The notes under the pieces: generated by a model
Told to the model about the DNA's origin: nothing
Databases searched by the model: none
The model's input: only the letters and a program-made list of their open reading frames with translations
Translations under genes and position numbers: made by a program
NCBI RefSeq assembly: GCF_002737765.1
Contig: NZ_PEGG01000134.1
Span: forward strand, 1-6,575
DNA: 6,575 nucleotides
From: Caulobacter sp. B11
Lineage (GTDB): Bacteria > Pseudomonadota > Alphaproteobacteria > Caulobacterales > Caulobacteraceae
Reading direction: 5' to 3'
Part shown: positions 1-6,575 of the stretch, piece by piece
How positions within the stretch are numbered: position 1 is the first letter of the stretch
Layout: every line of letters begins with the position of its first letter

Positions 1-352
1 GCGTTGCTGGCCCCGACATCGGACAGGCCTTCGAACAGCTTGCCGCCGAAGATCTTGGCCTCCAGACGCTCGCGTCGCGCGCCGCGCTGCAGCAGGCCGT
101 TGATCAACAGCTCCATCGCATAGGCGCCGTAACGCACCGCGTCACCATCCCGCCGATTGTCGCCGGAATCGGGCAGCAGGAAGTGGTTCATGCCGCCGAC
201 GCCCGCCTGGGATCGCGCAGGCATGCGGCGATGCACGAGCCCAGTACGGTGGTCATGACCACGCTGGGATCGGACGAGACATGACTTTCGCCCTGGGTCA
301 CGTGAACCTTGATCGAAGGGCCGTCTTCCGGGTGTGTGTCTCGTGGGTTCAT
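1..352 (-). pseudogene. cheD: Chemoreceptor glutamine deamidase CheD, frame broken once and cut by the window start
   Basis: CheD deamidates receptor glutamines to glutamates. The ATG at 352-350 overlaps the cheY2 stop. The first frame gives 54 residues with the active-site region [15 protein letters not shown] (catalytic Cys40), then ends at TGA 190-188. The family sequence continues in another frame: [15 protein letters not shown], including the catalytic His in G-M-N-H-F, then [15 protein letters not shown] and [16 protein letters not shown], up to the window edge. One extra base in the run at 209-211 (CCC on the minus strand, CCCC expected) joins the two parts with no residue lost. Catalytic Cys and His are both intact, and the sequence on each side of the break is well conserved, so a base-calling error or a very recent mutation fits better than an old pseudogene. 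The C-terminal part, with the rest of the domain, lies outside the window. Confidence 0.85.
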
Positions 353-738
353 GTCAGTTGCCCGAACACTTGCTCGATCTTGTCCCGCAGCCCCTGAACA
401 GTGAACGGCTTGACGCAATAGTTGTTGACGCCGAACTGCACGGCGCGTTGGACGAGTTCCCGATCGGCCCGACCCGTGAGCATCACGAACGCGGTCTGAC
501 GATCGGCGGGTGCGAGCGCACGGCGCGCAGCAGCGCCAGGCCATCCATCTTCGGCATGTTGAAGTCGGAGATCACCAGGTTGGCCGGCTTGGCCAGAAGC
601 TGCTTGAGCGCTTCCTCGCCATCGGGCGCCTCGCGGACATCACGGAAGCCGATCTGTTGCAGCGCATTGCGGATCAGAGCCCGCATGGTCAGCTGGTCAT
701 CGACGACCAGAACGGAAATGGAACTTGCTTTGGGGCAT
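349..738 (-). pseudogene. cheY: Second CheY response regulator, reading frame broken twice as written
   Basis: A whole receiver domain is present, but in three pieces. From ATG 738-736 the frame meets TGA after 13 codons. Removing one C from the CCCC at 735-732 gives MPKASSISVLVVDDQLTMR and continues to about 508. There the frame again fails (it ends at 483 after HPPIVRPRS). Adding one base near 501-508 restores [16 protein letters not shown] and the rest down to VFGQLT. The two corrections cancel, giving exactly 129 residues plus stop. Rebuilt key residues are Asp13-Asp14, Asp58 (SDFNMP), Thr88 (MLTG), Tyr107 and Lys110 (VKPF). The stop overlaps the cheD ATG as ATGA (352-349), as expected of an intact operon. 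By position it corresponds to Caulobacter CheYII and S. meliloti CheY2, the motor-binding regulator in the latter. Sequencing error is the likeliest cause; true decay is possible. Confidence 0.85.
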
Positions 739-741
739 GGA

Positions 742-1770
742 CTAGCGCCTCGCTGAGGCTAGATCGAGAATGGATTGGCCGATGGAGGACAGGGACACCT
801 GCTTCTCCACCGCGCCGATTTCAAAGGCGGCTCGGGGCATGCCGTAGACGACGCAACTCTGCTCATCCTGCCCGAGCGTGCGGGCCCCGGCGTTGCGCAG
901 GGCCAGCAGGCCCTGGGCGCCGTCACGGCCCATGCCGGTGAGGATGGCCCCCACCGCCTTGTCGCCCACGGCCTTGGCCAGGGAGTTGAACAACACGTCA
1001 ACCGAGGGCCGGTGGCCGCTGACCGGGTCGGCCGCGACCAGGCGGCACCGCAGGCCGCCAGAACGGACGACCTCCAGGTGGGCGCCGCCGCCAGGAGCGA
1101 CATAGACCTTGCCCGCCTCCAGAAGCGCGCCGTCCGTGGCTTCCTGCACCTTGGCCCCGCTGGCGCGATCAAGTCGCGCGGCGAAACTGGCGGTGAAGGT
1201 GGCCGGCATGTGCTGGGTGATCACCGTCGGCGGACAGGTGTCGGGGAACAGGGTCAGGATCGACAGCAGGGCCTCGACCCCGCCCGTCGACGAGCCGATC
1301 GCCACCACGTCGCCCGAGGGCACATAGTCCTTGCGGCGGGCGGTGACGGGCGTGGCGTCGGCGCGGGTCCGCACCGAGGCGCGCGCCGCGGCCCGAACCT
1401 TGACGGCCACCTCGGCCAGGGCGTCGGCCGTGCCGGTCGCCATGGTCGGCTTGGCCACGCAGTCGACGGCGCCCAGTTCCAGGGCGCGCAGGGTCATTTC
1501 CGCGCCGGCCTGGGTCAGGCTGGAGACCATCACCACCGGCATCGGCCGAAGGCGCATGATCTTCTCGAGGAACTCGATGCCGTTCATGTTCGGCATCTCG
1601 ATGTCGAGGGTGACGACGTCGGGATTGAGGGCCTTGATCATGCCCCGCGCTTCGAACGGGTCGCCGGCGGCGCCGACCACCTCGATGCCCGGGTCGCGAT
1701 TGAGGGCGGCGGTGATCAGGCCCCGCATGGTGGCCGAGTCATCGACGACGAGGACGCGTATCTTGCTCAT
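742..1770 (-). CDS. cheB: Chemotaxis methylesterase/glutaminase CheB
   Basis: CheB removes receptor methyl groups and can deamidate receptor glutamines; phosphorylation by CheA activates it. With the ATG at 1770 the protein has 342 residues. The frame can also start at TTG 1776, overlapping the cheR stop, but [12 protein letters not shown] at the ATG matches the family better. The receiver domain (1-120) has Asp10-Asp11, phosphoacceptor Asp56 (in VTLDIEMP), switch Ser (in MVSSLTQ) and Lys108 (in AKP). A linker of about 30 residues follows, then the methylesterase domain (about 152-340) with catalytic Ser161 (GSSTGG), His187 (QHMP) and Asp283 (GMGRDGA), and the conserved HRPSVDVLF at 253-261. 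All catalytic residues are present. The TAG stop is three bases before the ATG of the next gene. Confidence 0.97.
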   Translation of the reverse strand: MSKIRVLVVDDSATMRGLITAALNRDPGIEVVGAAGDPFEARGMIKALNPDVVTLDIEMPNMNGIEFLEKIMRLRPMPVVMVSSLTQAGAEMTLRALELGAVDCVAKPTMATGTADALAEVAVKVRAAARASVRTRADATPVTARRKDYVPSGDVVAIGSSTGGVEALLSILTLFPDTCPPTVITQHMPATFTASFAARLDRASGAKVQEATDGALLEAGKVYVAPGGGAHLEVVRSGGLRCRLVAADPVSGHRPSVDVLFNSLAKAVGDKAVGAILTGMGRDGAQGLLALRNAGARTLGQDEQSCVVYGMPRAAFEIGAVEKQVSLSSIGQSILDLASARR

Positions 1771-1772
1771 GG

Positions 1773-2657
1773 TCAACCCGCCACCTTGCGATAGGCGGTC
1801 AGACCGCAGCTTTCGAACGCCGTGACCGAAGCGCCGACGCGCTCGGAATGGCCGACATAAAGACGACCGCCCGTCGGCATCAGCGGCGCGAAGCGCTGCC
1901 AGACCCGCTCCTGGGTGGGCTCGTCGAAATAGATCACGACGTTGCGGCAGAAGATGGCGTCGAACGGGCCCTTCATCGGCCAGCGCGGACCATTGAGGTT
2001 CAGCTCGCGGAAGGCCACGAGGCTGCGAGCGGCGGCGTTGACGCGGAAACTGCGGCGGTCACTGGCGTCGCGCTCGAAATATTGCGAGCGCATCTGCGCC
2101 GGAATGCCTTCGAGCAACTGTTCCTCATAGACCGCCTCGCGGCCGGTGGCCAAGACGTTGGTGTCGATGTCTGTACCGAGGATCCGGATGTCGAGGTCGG
2201 CGGCGTTGGGCCACACCGACAGCACCGTGAAAGCCATCGAATAGGGCTCCTGCCCCGACGAGCTGGCCGCCGACCACAGACGCAGACGCCCGCCGGCCCG
2301 CACGCGGTCGGCCATGGGTTCCAAAACCGTGGCGCGCAGGTCGTCGAAATGGTGCGGCTCGCGGAAGAAGCGGGTCACGTTGGTGGTCAGGGCGCGCAGC
2401 ATGTGCTGCTGCTCGTCGACATTGCCCTCCTGAGCCACCAGCGAGCAGTATTCCTGGAAGCTGCGCAGGCCCAGCGTGCGCAGGCGCTTGGCCAGGCGCG
2501 AATAGACCAGCGTGGCCTTGCTGTCGGGCAGGCTGATGCCCGCCTGATCGTAGAGCAGACCCGCGATGCGCTTGAAGTCCTGGTGGGTGAAGGCGAACTC
2601 GCCATCGACCAGGGCCGCGTCGCGACGATCGGAGAATGAGGTGGAGGACTGGGTCAT
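1773..2657 (-). CDS. cheR: Chemoreceptor glutamate methyltransferase CheR
   Basis: CheR uses S-adenosylmethionine to methylate receptor glutamates during adaptation. The 294-residue protein has the N-terminal helical domain (about 22-90) and then the SAM-dependent methyltransferase domain. Visible motifs are [10 protein letters not shown] (91-100), the SAM-binding [13 protein letters not shown] (128-140; E. coli has WCAAASTGEEPYS), GTDID (161-165), FCRNVVIYF (236-244) and GHSE (269-272). The ATG at 2657 overlaps the cheW stop (ATGA), and AGGGAGG lies at 2674-2668, ten bases before it. The beta-subdomain loop that in E. coli binds the receptor pentapeptide (YFMRGTGPHEG) reads [11 protein letters not shown] here: one residue shorter and without the glycines. 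The stop TGA at 1775-1773 lies three bases before the cheB ATG and overlaps a possible TTG start at 1776. Confidence 0.97.
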   Translation of the reverse strand: MTQSSTSFSDRRDAALVDGEFAFTHQDFKRIAGLLYDQAGISLPDSKATLVYSRLAKRLRTLGLRSFQEYCSLVAQEGNVDEQQHMLRALTTNVTRFFREPHHFDDLRATVLEPMADRVRAGGRLRLWSAASSSGQEPYSMAFTVLSVWPNAADLDIRILGTDIDTNVLATGREAVYEEQLLEGIPAQMRSQYFERDASDRRSFRVNAAARSLVAFRELNLNGPRWPMKGPFDAIFCRNVVIYFDEPTQERVWQRFAPLMPTGGRLYVGHSERVGASVTAFESCGLTAYRKVAG

Positions 2658-3124
2658 GCGGCGACGGCCTCCCTTTCAGGCAGCAGGCGATCCAGCGAGA
2701 TCTCGCTGATCATCCGGCCGTCCAGCGAGATGATCCCGCGGATGAAATTGCGAACCCGGTCGCAGGCCACGTCAGGCGTGGGCTGAACCAGATCATCGGT
2801 GATCGAAAGAATGTCCGACACGGCGTCGACCAGCAGGCCGATGGTGCGGTCGTCGGCCTTCACCACGATGAACACGTTGCGAACGGTCGGCTCGACCATC
2901 GGCATGCCCAGGCGAACGGCCAGGTCCATGATCGGCAACACGGCGCCGCGCAGGTTGATCACCCCGCGCATATAGCCTGGCGACTGTGGCAGGGCCGTCG
3001 CCGGGCTCCAGCCGCGGATCTCGCGAACCGCCATGATGTCCACGCAGTATTCTTGCTGGCCCACGCGGAACGAGATCAGTTCGCGACGTTCGCCGGTGAT
3101 GTTGGGAGGCGCTTGATCGGTCAT
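2654..3124 (-). CDS. cheW: Chemotaxis coupling protein CheW
   Basis: CheW links chemoreceptors to the CheA P5 domain in the signalling array. The 156-residue protein is one CheW (SH3-like) domain. After a polar N-terminus of about 14 residues come [16 protein letters not shown] (15-30), VREIRGW (33-39) and the conserved [18 protein letters not shown] (51-68), where Arg59 matches the receptor-contact Arg62 of E. coli. The second half has [11 protein letters not shown] (96-106) and closes with [12 protein letters not shown] (127-138). The length is normal for the family. The ATG lies four bases after the cheA stop and has only a weak ribosome site, so it is probably translated by coupling from cheA. 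The stop overlaps the cheR start as ATGA. Confidence 0.97.
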   Translation of the reverse strand: MTDQAPPNITGERRELISFRVGQQEYCVDIMAVREIRGWSPATALPQSPGYMRGVINLRGAVLPIMDLAVRLGMPMVEPTVRNVFIVVKADDRTIGLLVDAVSDILSITDDLVQPTPDVACDRVRNFIRGIISLDGRMISEISLDRLLPEREAVAA

Positions 3125-3128
3125 GGCG

Positions 3129-5405
3129 CTATTCCGCGGCGATCAGGGTCGGATCAGCGGAACGGGGCGGCTCGCGGCGGCGCAGGCCGATGACGGCGTC
3201 GACGTCGAGAATCAGCGCCACCCGGCCATCGCCCAGGATGGTCGCGGCGGCGACGCCCTCGACCTGCTGGTAGTTCTGCTCCAGCGATTTGATGACCACC
3301 TGGCGCTGTCCGTGAATGGCGTCGGCGACCAGGGCGGCGCGTGAACCGTCCTCACCCTCGACCAGCAGCACGACCCCCTCGGTCGGCGACGGCGAGGTGT
3401 CGCGATAGCCCAGGGTCAAGCCGACATCGATCAGCGGCACGAAGCTGTCGCGGACGGCCAGCACGGCGCCGACGGGGCCCAGCGGGCGGACCTCTTCGGC
3501 CTTGGGTCGCAGGCTTTCGACGATCGCCGCCAGGGGCACGACCAGGGTTTCGCCGGCGACGTCGATGACCATGCCGTCCAGAACGGCGAGGGTCAGGGGC
3601 AGGCTGAGCGTGAAGGTCGAGCCCAGGCCGGGTCGCGAGGCGATCGAGATGCGGCCGCCGAGCGCCTGGACGCTGCGCTTGACCACGTCCATGCCGACGC
3701 CGCGGCCGGAGACGTCCGAGATCTTGTCAGCGGTGGAGAAGCCGGGAAGGAAGATCAGGTTGTCGATCTCTTCGTCGGTCAGCTGGATTTCCGGCGAGAT
3801 CAGGCCCTTCTTGACCGCGATCGACAGCACGCGTTCGCGATTGATGCCCCGGCCGTCGTCCTGGACCTCGATGACGATCCGGCCGCTGCGATGCAGGGCG
3901 GCCAGGCGCACCACGCCTTCGGGATTCTTGCCCGCCGCCTTGCGCTCCTCGGGCGTTTCGAGCCCGTGGTCGATGGCGTTGCGCAGCATGTGGGTGATCG
4001 GATCAGCCAGACGCTCAATGACCGTCTTGTCGACCTCGGTATTTTCGCCGTCCATCACCAGGCGGGCCTGCTTGCCCGTCATGTTGGCGACTTCGCGGAC
4101 CAGGCGCGGCATGCGCTGGAACACCGACTTCACCGGCTGGGCGCGGATAGCCATCACGCTGTCCTGGATCTCGCGGGTGAGCTGTTCCAGCTCATCCAGA
4201 CCCATGGCTAGGTTGGAGGATGGGGCGATGCCATATTCGCCGACGCGCTGCGCCAGCATGGCCTGATTGATGACCAGTTCGCCGACCAGATCGATCAGGC
4301 GGTCGATGCGTTCGGGATCGACGCGGATCACCGACTGGCCGGGACCGGGCACCTCGATCTGCTGGGCCTTGGCGGCGACGGCGGCGGCCGGCGCATTGGC
4401 CGCGACTGGCGGCGCGGCGGGCGCGGGCGCCGAGACCGGGGCCGGCGCGACCGCCTCGACGACGGGCGGCGCGATGATCGGCTGCTCGACGACGGGCGGC
4501 GCGATCGTCAGTTCGGGTTCGGGCGCGGGCGCCGTCTCGACAGGATTGAGCAGGGCGGCCAAAGCCTGATCGACGGGCGCCTCGCCGCGAACGATCTCAA
4601 GCTCGCAATCGCCATCGACGAATTCGAACACTTCGCGGATCGCGGCCTCGTCCTGCTCGGTCTCGAGCCGGACGGTCCAGGTGACATAGGCGGCCTCGGG
4701 ATCGAGGAATTCAAGCGTCGGCAGGGCGCTGTCGTCCAGGGTCGCCTGGATGGGGCCCAGGCGCGCGAGCTCGCGCAGCAGCAGGGCGGTCTCGTTGGCC
4801 TTGCGATACAGGTCGGACTTCGGGCGGATCGACACGGTCCAGGCGTCGCCGATCGCCTGAAAGACGGTGGCGGCCTGCTCGTCGATCGTGATGGTCATGG
4901 GCTGGAAGTCGAAGCCCAGATCATCGTCTTCCAGGCTCTCCTCCGGCTCCATGACGAACGGAACCGGCGCGGCGGCCTCGACGGGGACACCAGGCTCGGG
5001 CGCGGGCGGGGCCGCGTACGACGGATCGGTCCAGGCCTTCAGCTCGGCGGCCATCGCGGCCGAGACCGCGTCATCCACCATGCCCAGCCCGCGGGCCGAG
5101 CTGACATGGTCGGCGAGCACGTCGGACGCCCGCAACAGCACCGCGATCAGGTCCTGAGTGCTGGGAATCTCGTTCGAACGCAGGGCGTCGAGCAGGGTTT
5201 CGAACACATGGGCGAACCGCACCAGCGGTTCGAGGCCAAAAGCCCCTGCCCCACCCTTGATCGAGTGGACGGCGCGAAACACGGCGTTGACGGTGTCGCC
5301 ATCGTCAGTGCCGTCCTGCATGGCCAGGAGCCCGCCTTCGAGGTCAGCGAGCAGTTCCTCGCATTCCTGAAAGAAGGTGACCTTGATGGCCTCTAGCTCG
5401 TCCAT
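3129..5405 (-). CDS. cheA: Chemotaxis histidine kinase CheA
   Basis: CheA autophosphorylates under receptor control and phosphorylates CheY and CheB. I chose ATG at 5405 (758 residues) over GTG at 5411: AGGA lies nine bases before the ATG but only three before the GTG, and the protein then begins [11 protein letters not shown] as CheA usually does. Domains in order: P1 phosphotransfer (1-125) with phospho-His47 in [12 protein letters not shown]; an acidic and Pro-rich linker (about 127-166); P2 response-regulator binding (about 187-273, beginning [12 protein letters not shown]); a long Ala/Pro linker (289-357) holding a decapeptide repeat; P3 dimerisation (358-425); P4 ATPase with N box HMLRNAIDH (472-480), G1 DDGRG (516-520), F box FLPGFST (552-558) and G2 GRGVGMD (567-573); and P5, CheW-like (about 606-742). 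All catalytic motifs are intact. Four bases separate its TAG from the cheW ATG. The protein is soluble and works in the receptor array. Confidence 0.97.
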   Translation of the reverse strand: MDELEAIKVTFFQECEELLADLEGGLLAMQDGTDDGDTVNAVFRAVHSIKGGAGAFGLEPLVRFAHVFETLLDALRSNEIPSTQDLIAVLLRASDVLADHVSSARGLGMVDDAVSAAMAAELKAWTDPSYAAPPAPEPGVPVEAAAPVPFVMEPEESLEDDDLGFDFQPMTITIDEQAATVFQAIGDAWTVSIRPKSDLYRKANETALLLRELARLGPIQATLDDSALPTLEFLDPEAAYVTWTVRLETEQDEAAIREVFEFVDGDCELEIVRGEAPVDQALAALLNPVETAPAPEPELTIAPPVVEQPIIAPPVVEAVAPAPVSAPAPAAPPVAANAPAAAVAAKAQQIEVPGPGQSVIRVDPERIDRLIDLVGELVINQAMLAQRVGEYGIAPSSNLAMGLDELEQLTREIQDSVMAIRAQPVKSVFQRMPRLVREVANMTGKQARLVMDGENTEVDKTVIERLADPITHMLRNAIDHGLETPEERKAAGKNPEGVVRLAALHRSGRIVIEVQDDGRGINRERVLSIAVKKGLISPEIQLTDEEIDNLIFLPGFSTADKISDVSGRGVGMDVVKRSVQALGGRISIASRPGLGSTFTLSLPLTLAVLDGMVIDVAGETLVVPLAAIVESLRPKAEEVRPLGPVGAVLAVRDSFVPLIDVGLTLGYRDTSPSPTEGVVLLVEGEDGSRAALVADAIHGQRQVVIKSLEQNYQQVEGVAAATILGDGRVALILDVDAVIGLRRREPPRSADPTLIAAE
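4455..4505 (-). repeat. Tandem decapeptide-coding repeat in the CheA linker
   Basis: A 21-base segment occurs identically at 4455-4475 and 4485-4505 (plus strand begins ctcgacgacgggc), a period of 30 bases. In CheA it encodes IAPPVVE twice, at residues 301-307 and 311-317, in the Ala/Pro linker between P2 and P3. The exact DNA match over 21 bases and the in-frame period suggest a recent tandem duplication, in a linker where length changes are tolerated. Confidence 0.85.
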
Positions 5406-5455
5406 TCCCACTTATCCTAATCGAGTGTCTTATCGTGTCCGGCAGGTTTCGAAGA
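5406..5455 (-). promoter_or_regulatory. 50-base spacer between cheY and cheA with the cheA ribosome site
   Basis: This is the only gap of more than four bases between genes in the window. The minus strand has AGGA at 5418-5415, nine bases before the cheA ATG at 5405. A six-base direct repeat (GATAAG on the minus strand) occurs at 5434-5429 and 5416-5411. I see no convincing hairpin terminator and no clear -35/-10 pair, so this is more likely a translational spacer than a promoter. Confidence 0.45.
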
Positions 5456-5821
5456 TCAGGCCGCGACCCGGCGGATGGCTTCGACCAGCTTCTCGGGGTT
5501 GAACGGCTTGACGATCCAGCCGGTCGCGCCGGCGGAACGGGCGCGAGCCTTCTTGGCCGGATCGCTTTCCGTGGTCAGGACCAAGATCGGGATGGCGCGA
5601 TAGTCGTCGTCGACCCGCACCGCCTCGATGAAGCCGAAACCGTCCAGCTTCGGCATGTTGATATCGGTGATGATGACATCGGGGCGATGGGCGGAGAGAA
5701 CCTCCAGACCATGCTCGCCGTCGACTGCTTCGACGACATTGAACCCTGCGCCGGTCAGGGCCATGCGCAGCATGTCCCTCATCGTGCGAGAATCATCGAC
5801 CGTGAGGATCGTACGCGTCAC
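5456..5821 (-). CDS. cheY: Chemotaxis response regulator CheY (first copy)
   Basis: This 121-residue protein is a receiver domain only, with no output domain. The acidic pair is Asp9-Asp10, the phosphoacceptor is Asp53 (in ITDINMP), the switch Thr is Thr83 (in LVLTTES), and the Lys is Lys105 (in VKPF). The rotamer aromatic (Tyr106 in E. coli) is Trp102. The start is GTG at 5821-5819. It overlaps the STAS stop as GTGA, has GGAG seven bases upstream (5832-5829), and places the conserved TRTILTVDDS at the N-terminus; the frame is open further upstream, but that stretch lies within the STAS gene and has no receiver features. CheA passes phosphate to this protein. In S. meliloti the CheY at this position is the phosphate sink and the later CheY binds the motor; that division of labour is inferred here, not shown. 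Confidence 0.95.
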   Translation of the reverse strand: MTRTILTVDDSRTMRDMLRMALTGAGFNVVEAVDGEHGLEVLSAHRPDVIITDINMPKLDGFGFIEAVRVDDDYRAIPILVLTTESDPAKKARARSAGATGWIVKPFNPEKLVEAIRRVAA

Positions 5822-6102
5822 GAGGTGGCTCCATGGATAGCCGTCGGAAAGAACGCCCCTTCGGCGCCAAACAGACGGGTGGTTTCTAGAAAGGCCTCGG
5901 AAGGGGCCACGATCGAAAACGTCTTGCCGTCGACGGTCCAGGCTTTCTGGGCCGCCAGCAGAACCTGCAGGCACAGTCCGCCGAGGCGGCGAACCTGGTC
6001 AGCGTGAACCTCGATCGCGTTGCCGCGGTTCTCGATGAACGCCTGCTTCAGGGGACCCGCGGCCTTCAGGTCGAGGGTTTCGGGTAGGGCCAGCGCCGGC
6101 AT
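5818..6102 (-). CDS. Small STAS-domain protein of the che operon (CheS/CheX-like position)
   Basis: This 94-residue protein is a single STAS domain of the anti-sigma-factor-antagonist fold. The recognisable part is LGGLCLQVLLAA at residues 40-51, followed by the strand TFSIVAPSEAF (61-71) and an amphipathic helix. In SpoIIAA-type antagonists the first part reads D-S-S-G-L, with the second Ser phosphorylated. Here Gly41 sits at that Ser position, so phosphorylation there is impossible. The ATG overlaps the receptor stop by one base (TGATG), with a strong ribosome site upstream. The stop overlaps the next gene by four bases (GTGA). In S. meliloti the gene at this position is cheS, whose product binds CheA and helps drain phosphate through CheY1; a similar role is inferred here from position and fold only. 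Caulobacter annotations have used other names, so I give no symbol. Confidence 0.85.
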   Translation of the reverse strand: MPALALPETLDLKAAGPLKQAFIENRGNAIEVHADQVRRLGGLCLQVLLAAQKAWTVDGKTFSIVAPSEAFLETTRLFGAEGAFFPTAIHGATS

Positions 6103-6575
6103 CAGAATTCCTCCCAGGCGTCGGTGGATGGCGCCGCGGCCGCCGCCGCGCCGCCGCGCGCGGCGGGACGGGCATAGGCGCCGAGGCGCGCGCGTTGTTC
6201 AGCGACCGGGTTTCGAGCCGGCGCATCGTGGCTTTCGGCCTCGCGCGGACGATGTCCGGCGCGGCCTTCACTGACCTGGAAGCGGCTGAGCAGGCGCACC
6301 AGCTCGGCGGTTTCGCCCTTCAGGGAATGGGTGGCGGCGGTGGACTGCTCGACCATCGCGGCGTTCTGTTGGGTCACCTGATCCATCTGGTTGACGGCGG
6401 TGTTCACTTCGTTCAGCCCCGTGGCCTGCTCGGCGGCCGAGGCCGCGATCTCGGTGACCAGCGCGTCGATTTCCCCGACCTTGATGACGATGCGTTGCAG
6501 CGCTTCGCCGGTCTGGCCGACGAGGTTGACGCCGGACGCGACCTGCTGGGTCGAGGACGAAATCAGGGTCTTGAT
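6102..6575 (-). CDS. Methyl-accepting chemotaxis protein, C-terminal part (5' end outside window)
   Basis: The frame is open from the window edge to a TGA at 6104-6102, giving 157 residues of the C-terminal end of a chemoreceptor. Residues 1-85 of this piece are the returning methylation helix of the cytoplasmic coiled coil. The string AAMVEQSTAA (about 6362-6333) fits the methylation consensus [AST][AST]xx[EQ][EQ]xx[AST][AST], and ASAAEQATG upstream is a second likely site. The hairpin tip that binds CheW and CheA, any sensor domain and any membrane segments would lie beyond 6575. A flexible Ala/Arg-rich linker with a run of alanines follows. The protein ends in D-A-W-E-E-F, which resembles the xWxxF tether for CheR and CheB at the end of E. 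coli Tar/Tsr (NWETF). As first gene of this operon type it occupies the position of Caulobacter mcpA, but the sensor part is unseen, so no symbol is given. Confidence 0.95.
   Translation of the reverse strand: MKTLISSSTQQVASGVNLVGQTGEALQRIVIKVGEIDALVTEIAASAAEQATGLNEVNTAVNQMDQVTQQNAAMVEQSTAATHSLKGETAELVRLLSRFQVSEGRAGHRPREAESHDAPARNPVAEQRARLGAYARPAARGGAAAAAAPSTDAWEEF
6110..6115 (-). promoter_or_regulatory. Ribosome binding site for the STAS gene, inside the receptor's WEEF codons
   Basis: The minus strand reads GGGAGG here, seven bases before the ATG at 6102-6100. These bases lie in the Trp-Glu-Glu codons (TGG GAG GAA) of the receptor's last residues, so one stretch serves both as tether motif and as Shine-Dalgarno sequence. 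It supports the ATG at 6102 as the STAS start. Confidence 0.75.

Noticed and set aside
188..544. A single 118-residue minus-strand protein
   Set aside because: Only the last 54 residues, from the ATG at 352, are CheD. The upstream part is out-of-frame cheY2 sequence, with no features of its own.
349..738. Programmed frameshifting as the cause of all breaks
   Set aside because: The three breaks need shifts of different direction (+1, then -1 and -1), with no shared slippery site or stimulatory structure. Only the CCC-C near the cheY2 start remains worth considering.
775..1794. Long plus-strand open frame (339 codons) opposite cheB
   Set aside because: It mirrors the cheB codons in a high-GC gene; the translation is rich in Gly, His, Asp and Arg with no domain, and cheB has all its catalytic motifs on the other strand.
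1848..2639. Plus-strand open frame (263 codons) opposite cheR
   Set aside because: It is an antisense shadow of cheR in GC-rich DNA, with no recognisable motif and no convincing ribosome site.
5822..5974. N-terminal extension of the first CheY
   Set aside because: It would overlap the STAS gene by about 150 bases and shows no receiver features. The GTG at 5821 with its ribosome site and GTGA overlap fits the family length.
6125..6170. GC-rich GCC/CGC repeats as a possible regulatory repeat or terminator
   Set aside because: They encode the alanine-rich linker of the receptor in frame; low complexity here is explained by the protein, and no T-rich tract follows.

Overview
The window is the middle of a chemotaxis operon from a high-GC alphaproteobacterium. 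All genes lie on the minus strand, so transcription runs from position 6575 down to 1. The order is: chemoreceptor (3' end only), STAS-domain protein, cheY (first copy), cheA, cheW, cheR, cheB, cheY (second copy), cheD (cut by the window start). From memory, this order matches the major che cluster of Caulobacter (mcpA - STAS gene - cheYI - cheA - cheW - cheR - cheB - cheYII - cheD). It is also close to the Sinorhizobium meliloti che operon, where the STAS gene is called cheS. GC-rich third positions and the gene order fit a Caulobacterales genome (Caulobacter, Phenylobacterium or similar), but the genus cannot be fixed from the sequence alone.

Layout: 6575-6102 is the C-terminal methylation helix of the receptor, an alanine-rich linker, and a terminal W-E-E-F motif of the kind that tethers CheR/CheB. 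6102-5818 is a 94-residue STAS protein. 5821-5456 is a stand-alone CheY. A 50-base gap, the only real intergenic space, precedes cheA (5405-3129). cheW (3124-2654), cheR (2657-1773) and cheB (1770-742) follow with 4-base overlaps or spacers of a few bases. The second cheY (738-349) and cheD (352 to beyond 1) close the window. No promoter, terminator, RNA gene, mobile element or CRISPR is visible. The operon promoter should lie upstream of the receptor gene, beyond 6575.

How it works together: the receptor array, coupled through CheW, controls CheA autophosphorylation. CheA passes phosphate to the two CheY proteins and to CheB. CheR and CheB add and remove receptor methyl groups, and CheD deamidates receptor glutamines. 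The STAS protein and one CheY probably act as an accessory or phosphate-sink branch, by analogy with S. meliloti CheS/CheY1.

The main anomaly is in the first 740 bases. The second cheY carries two reading-frame breaks and cheD carries one, each in or beside a short run of C on the coding strand (G on the plus strand). Shifting frame by one base at each break restores complete, well-conserved proteins. The cheY2 corrections cancel to exactly 129 codons plus stop. The other 5.8 kb shows no break. This looks more like base-calling error at low coverage than gene decay, but it needs a check, because as written the operon lacks a usable CheY2 and CheD. I found no wholly new system; the findings are details of a known operon type.
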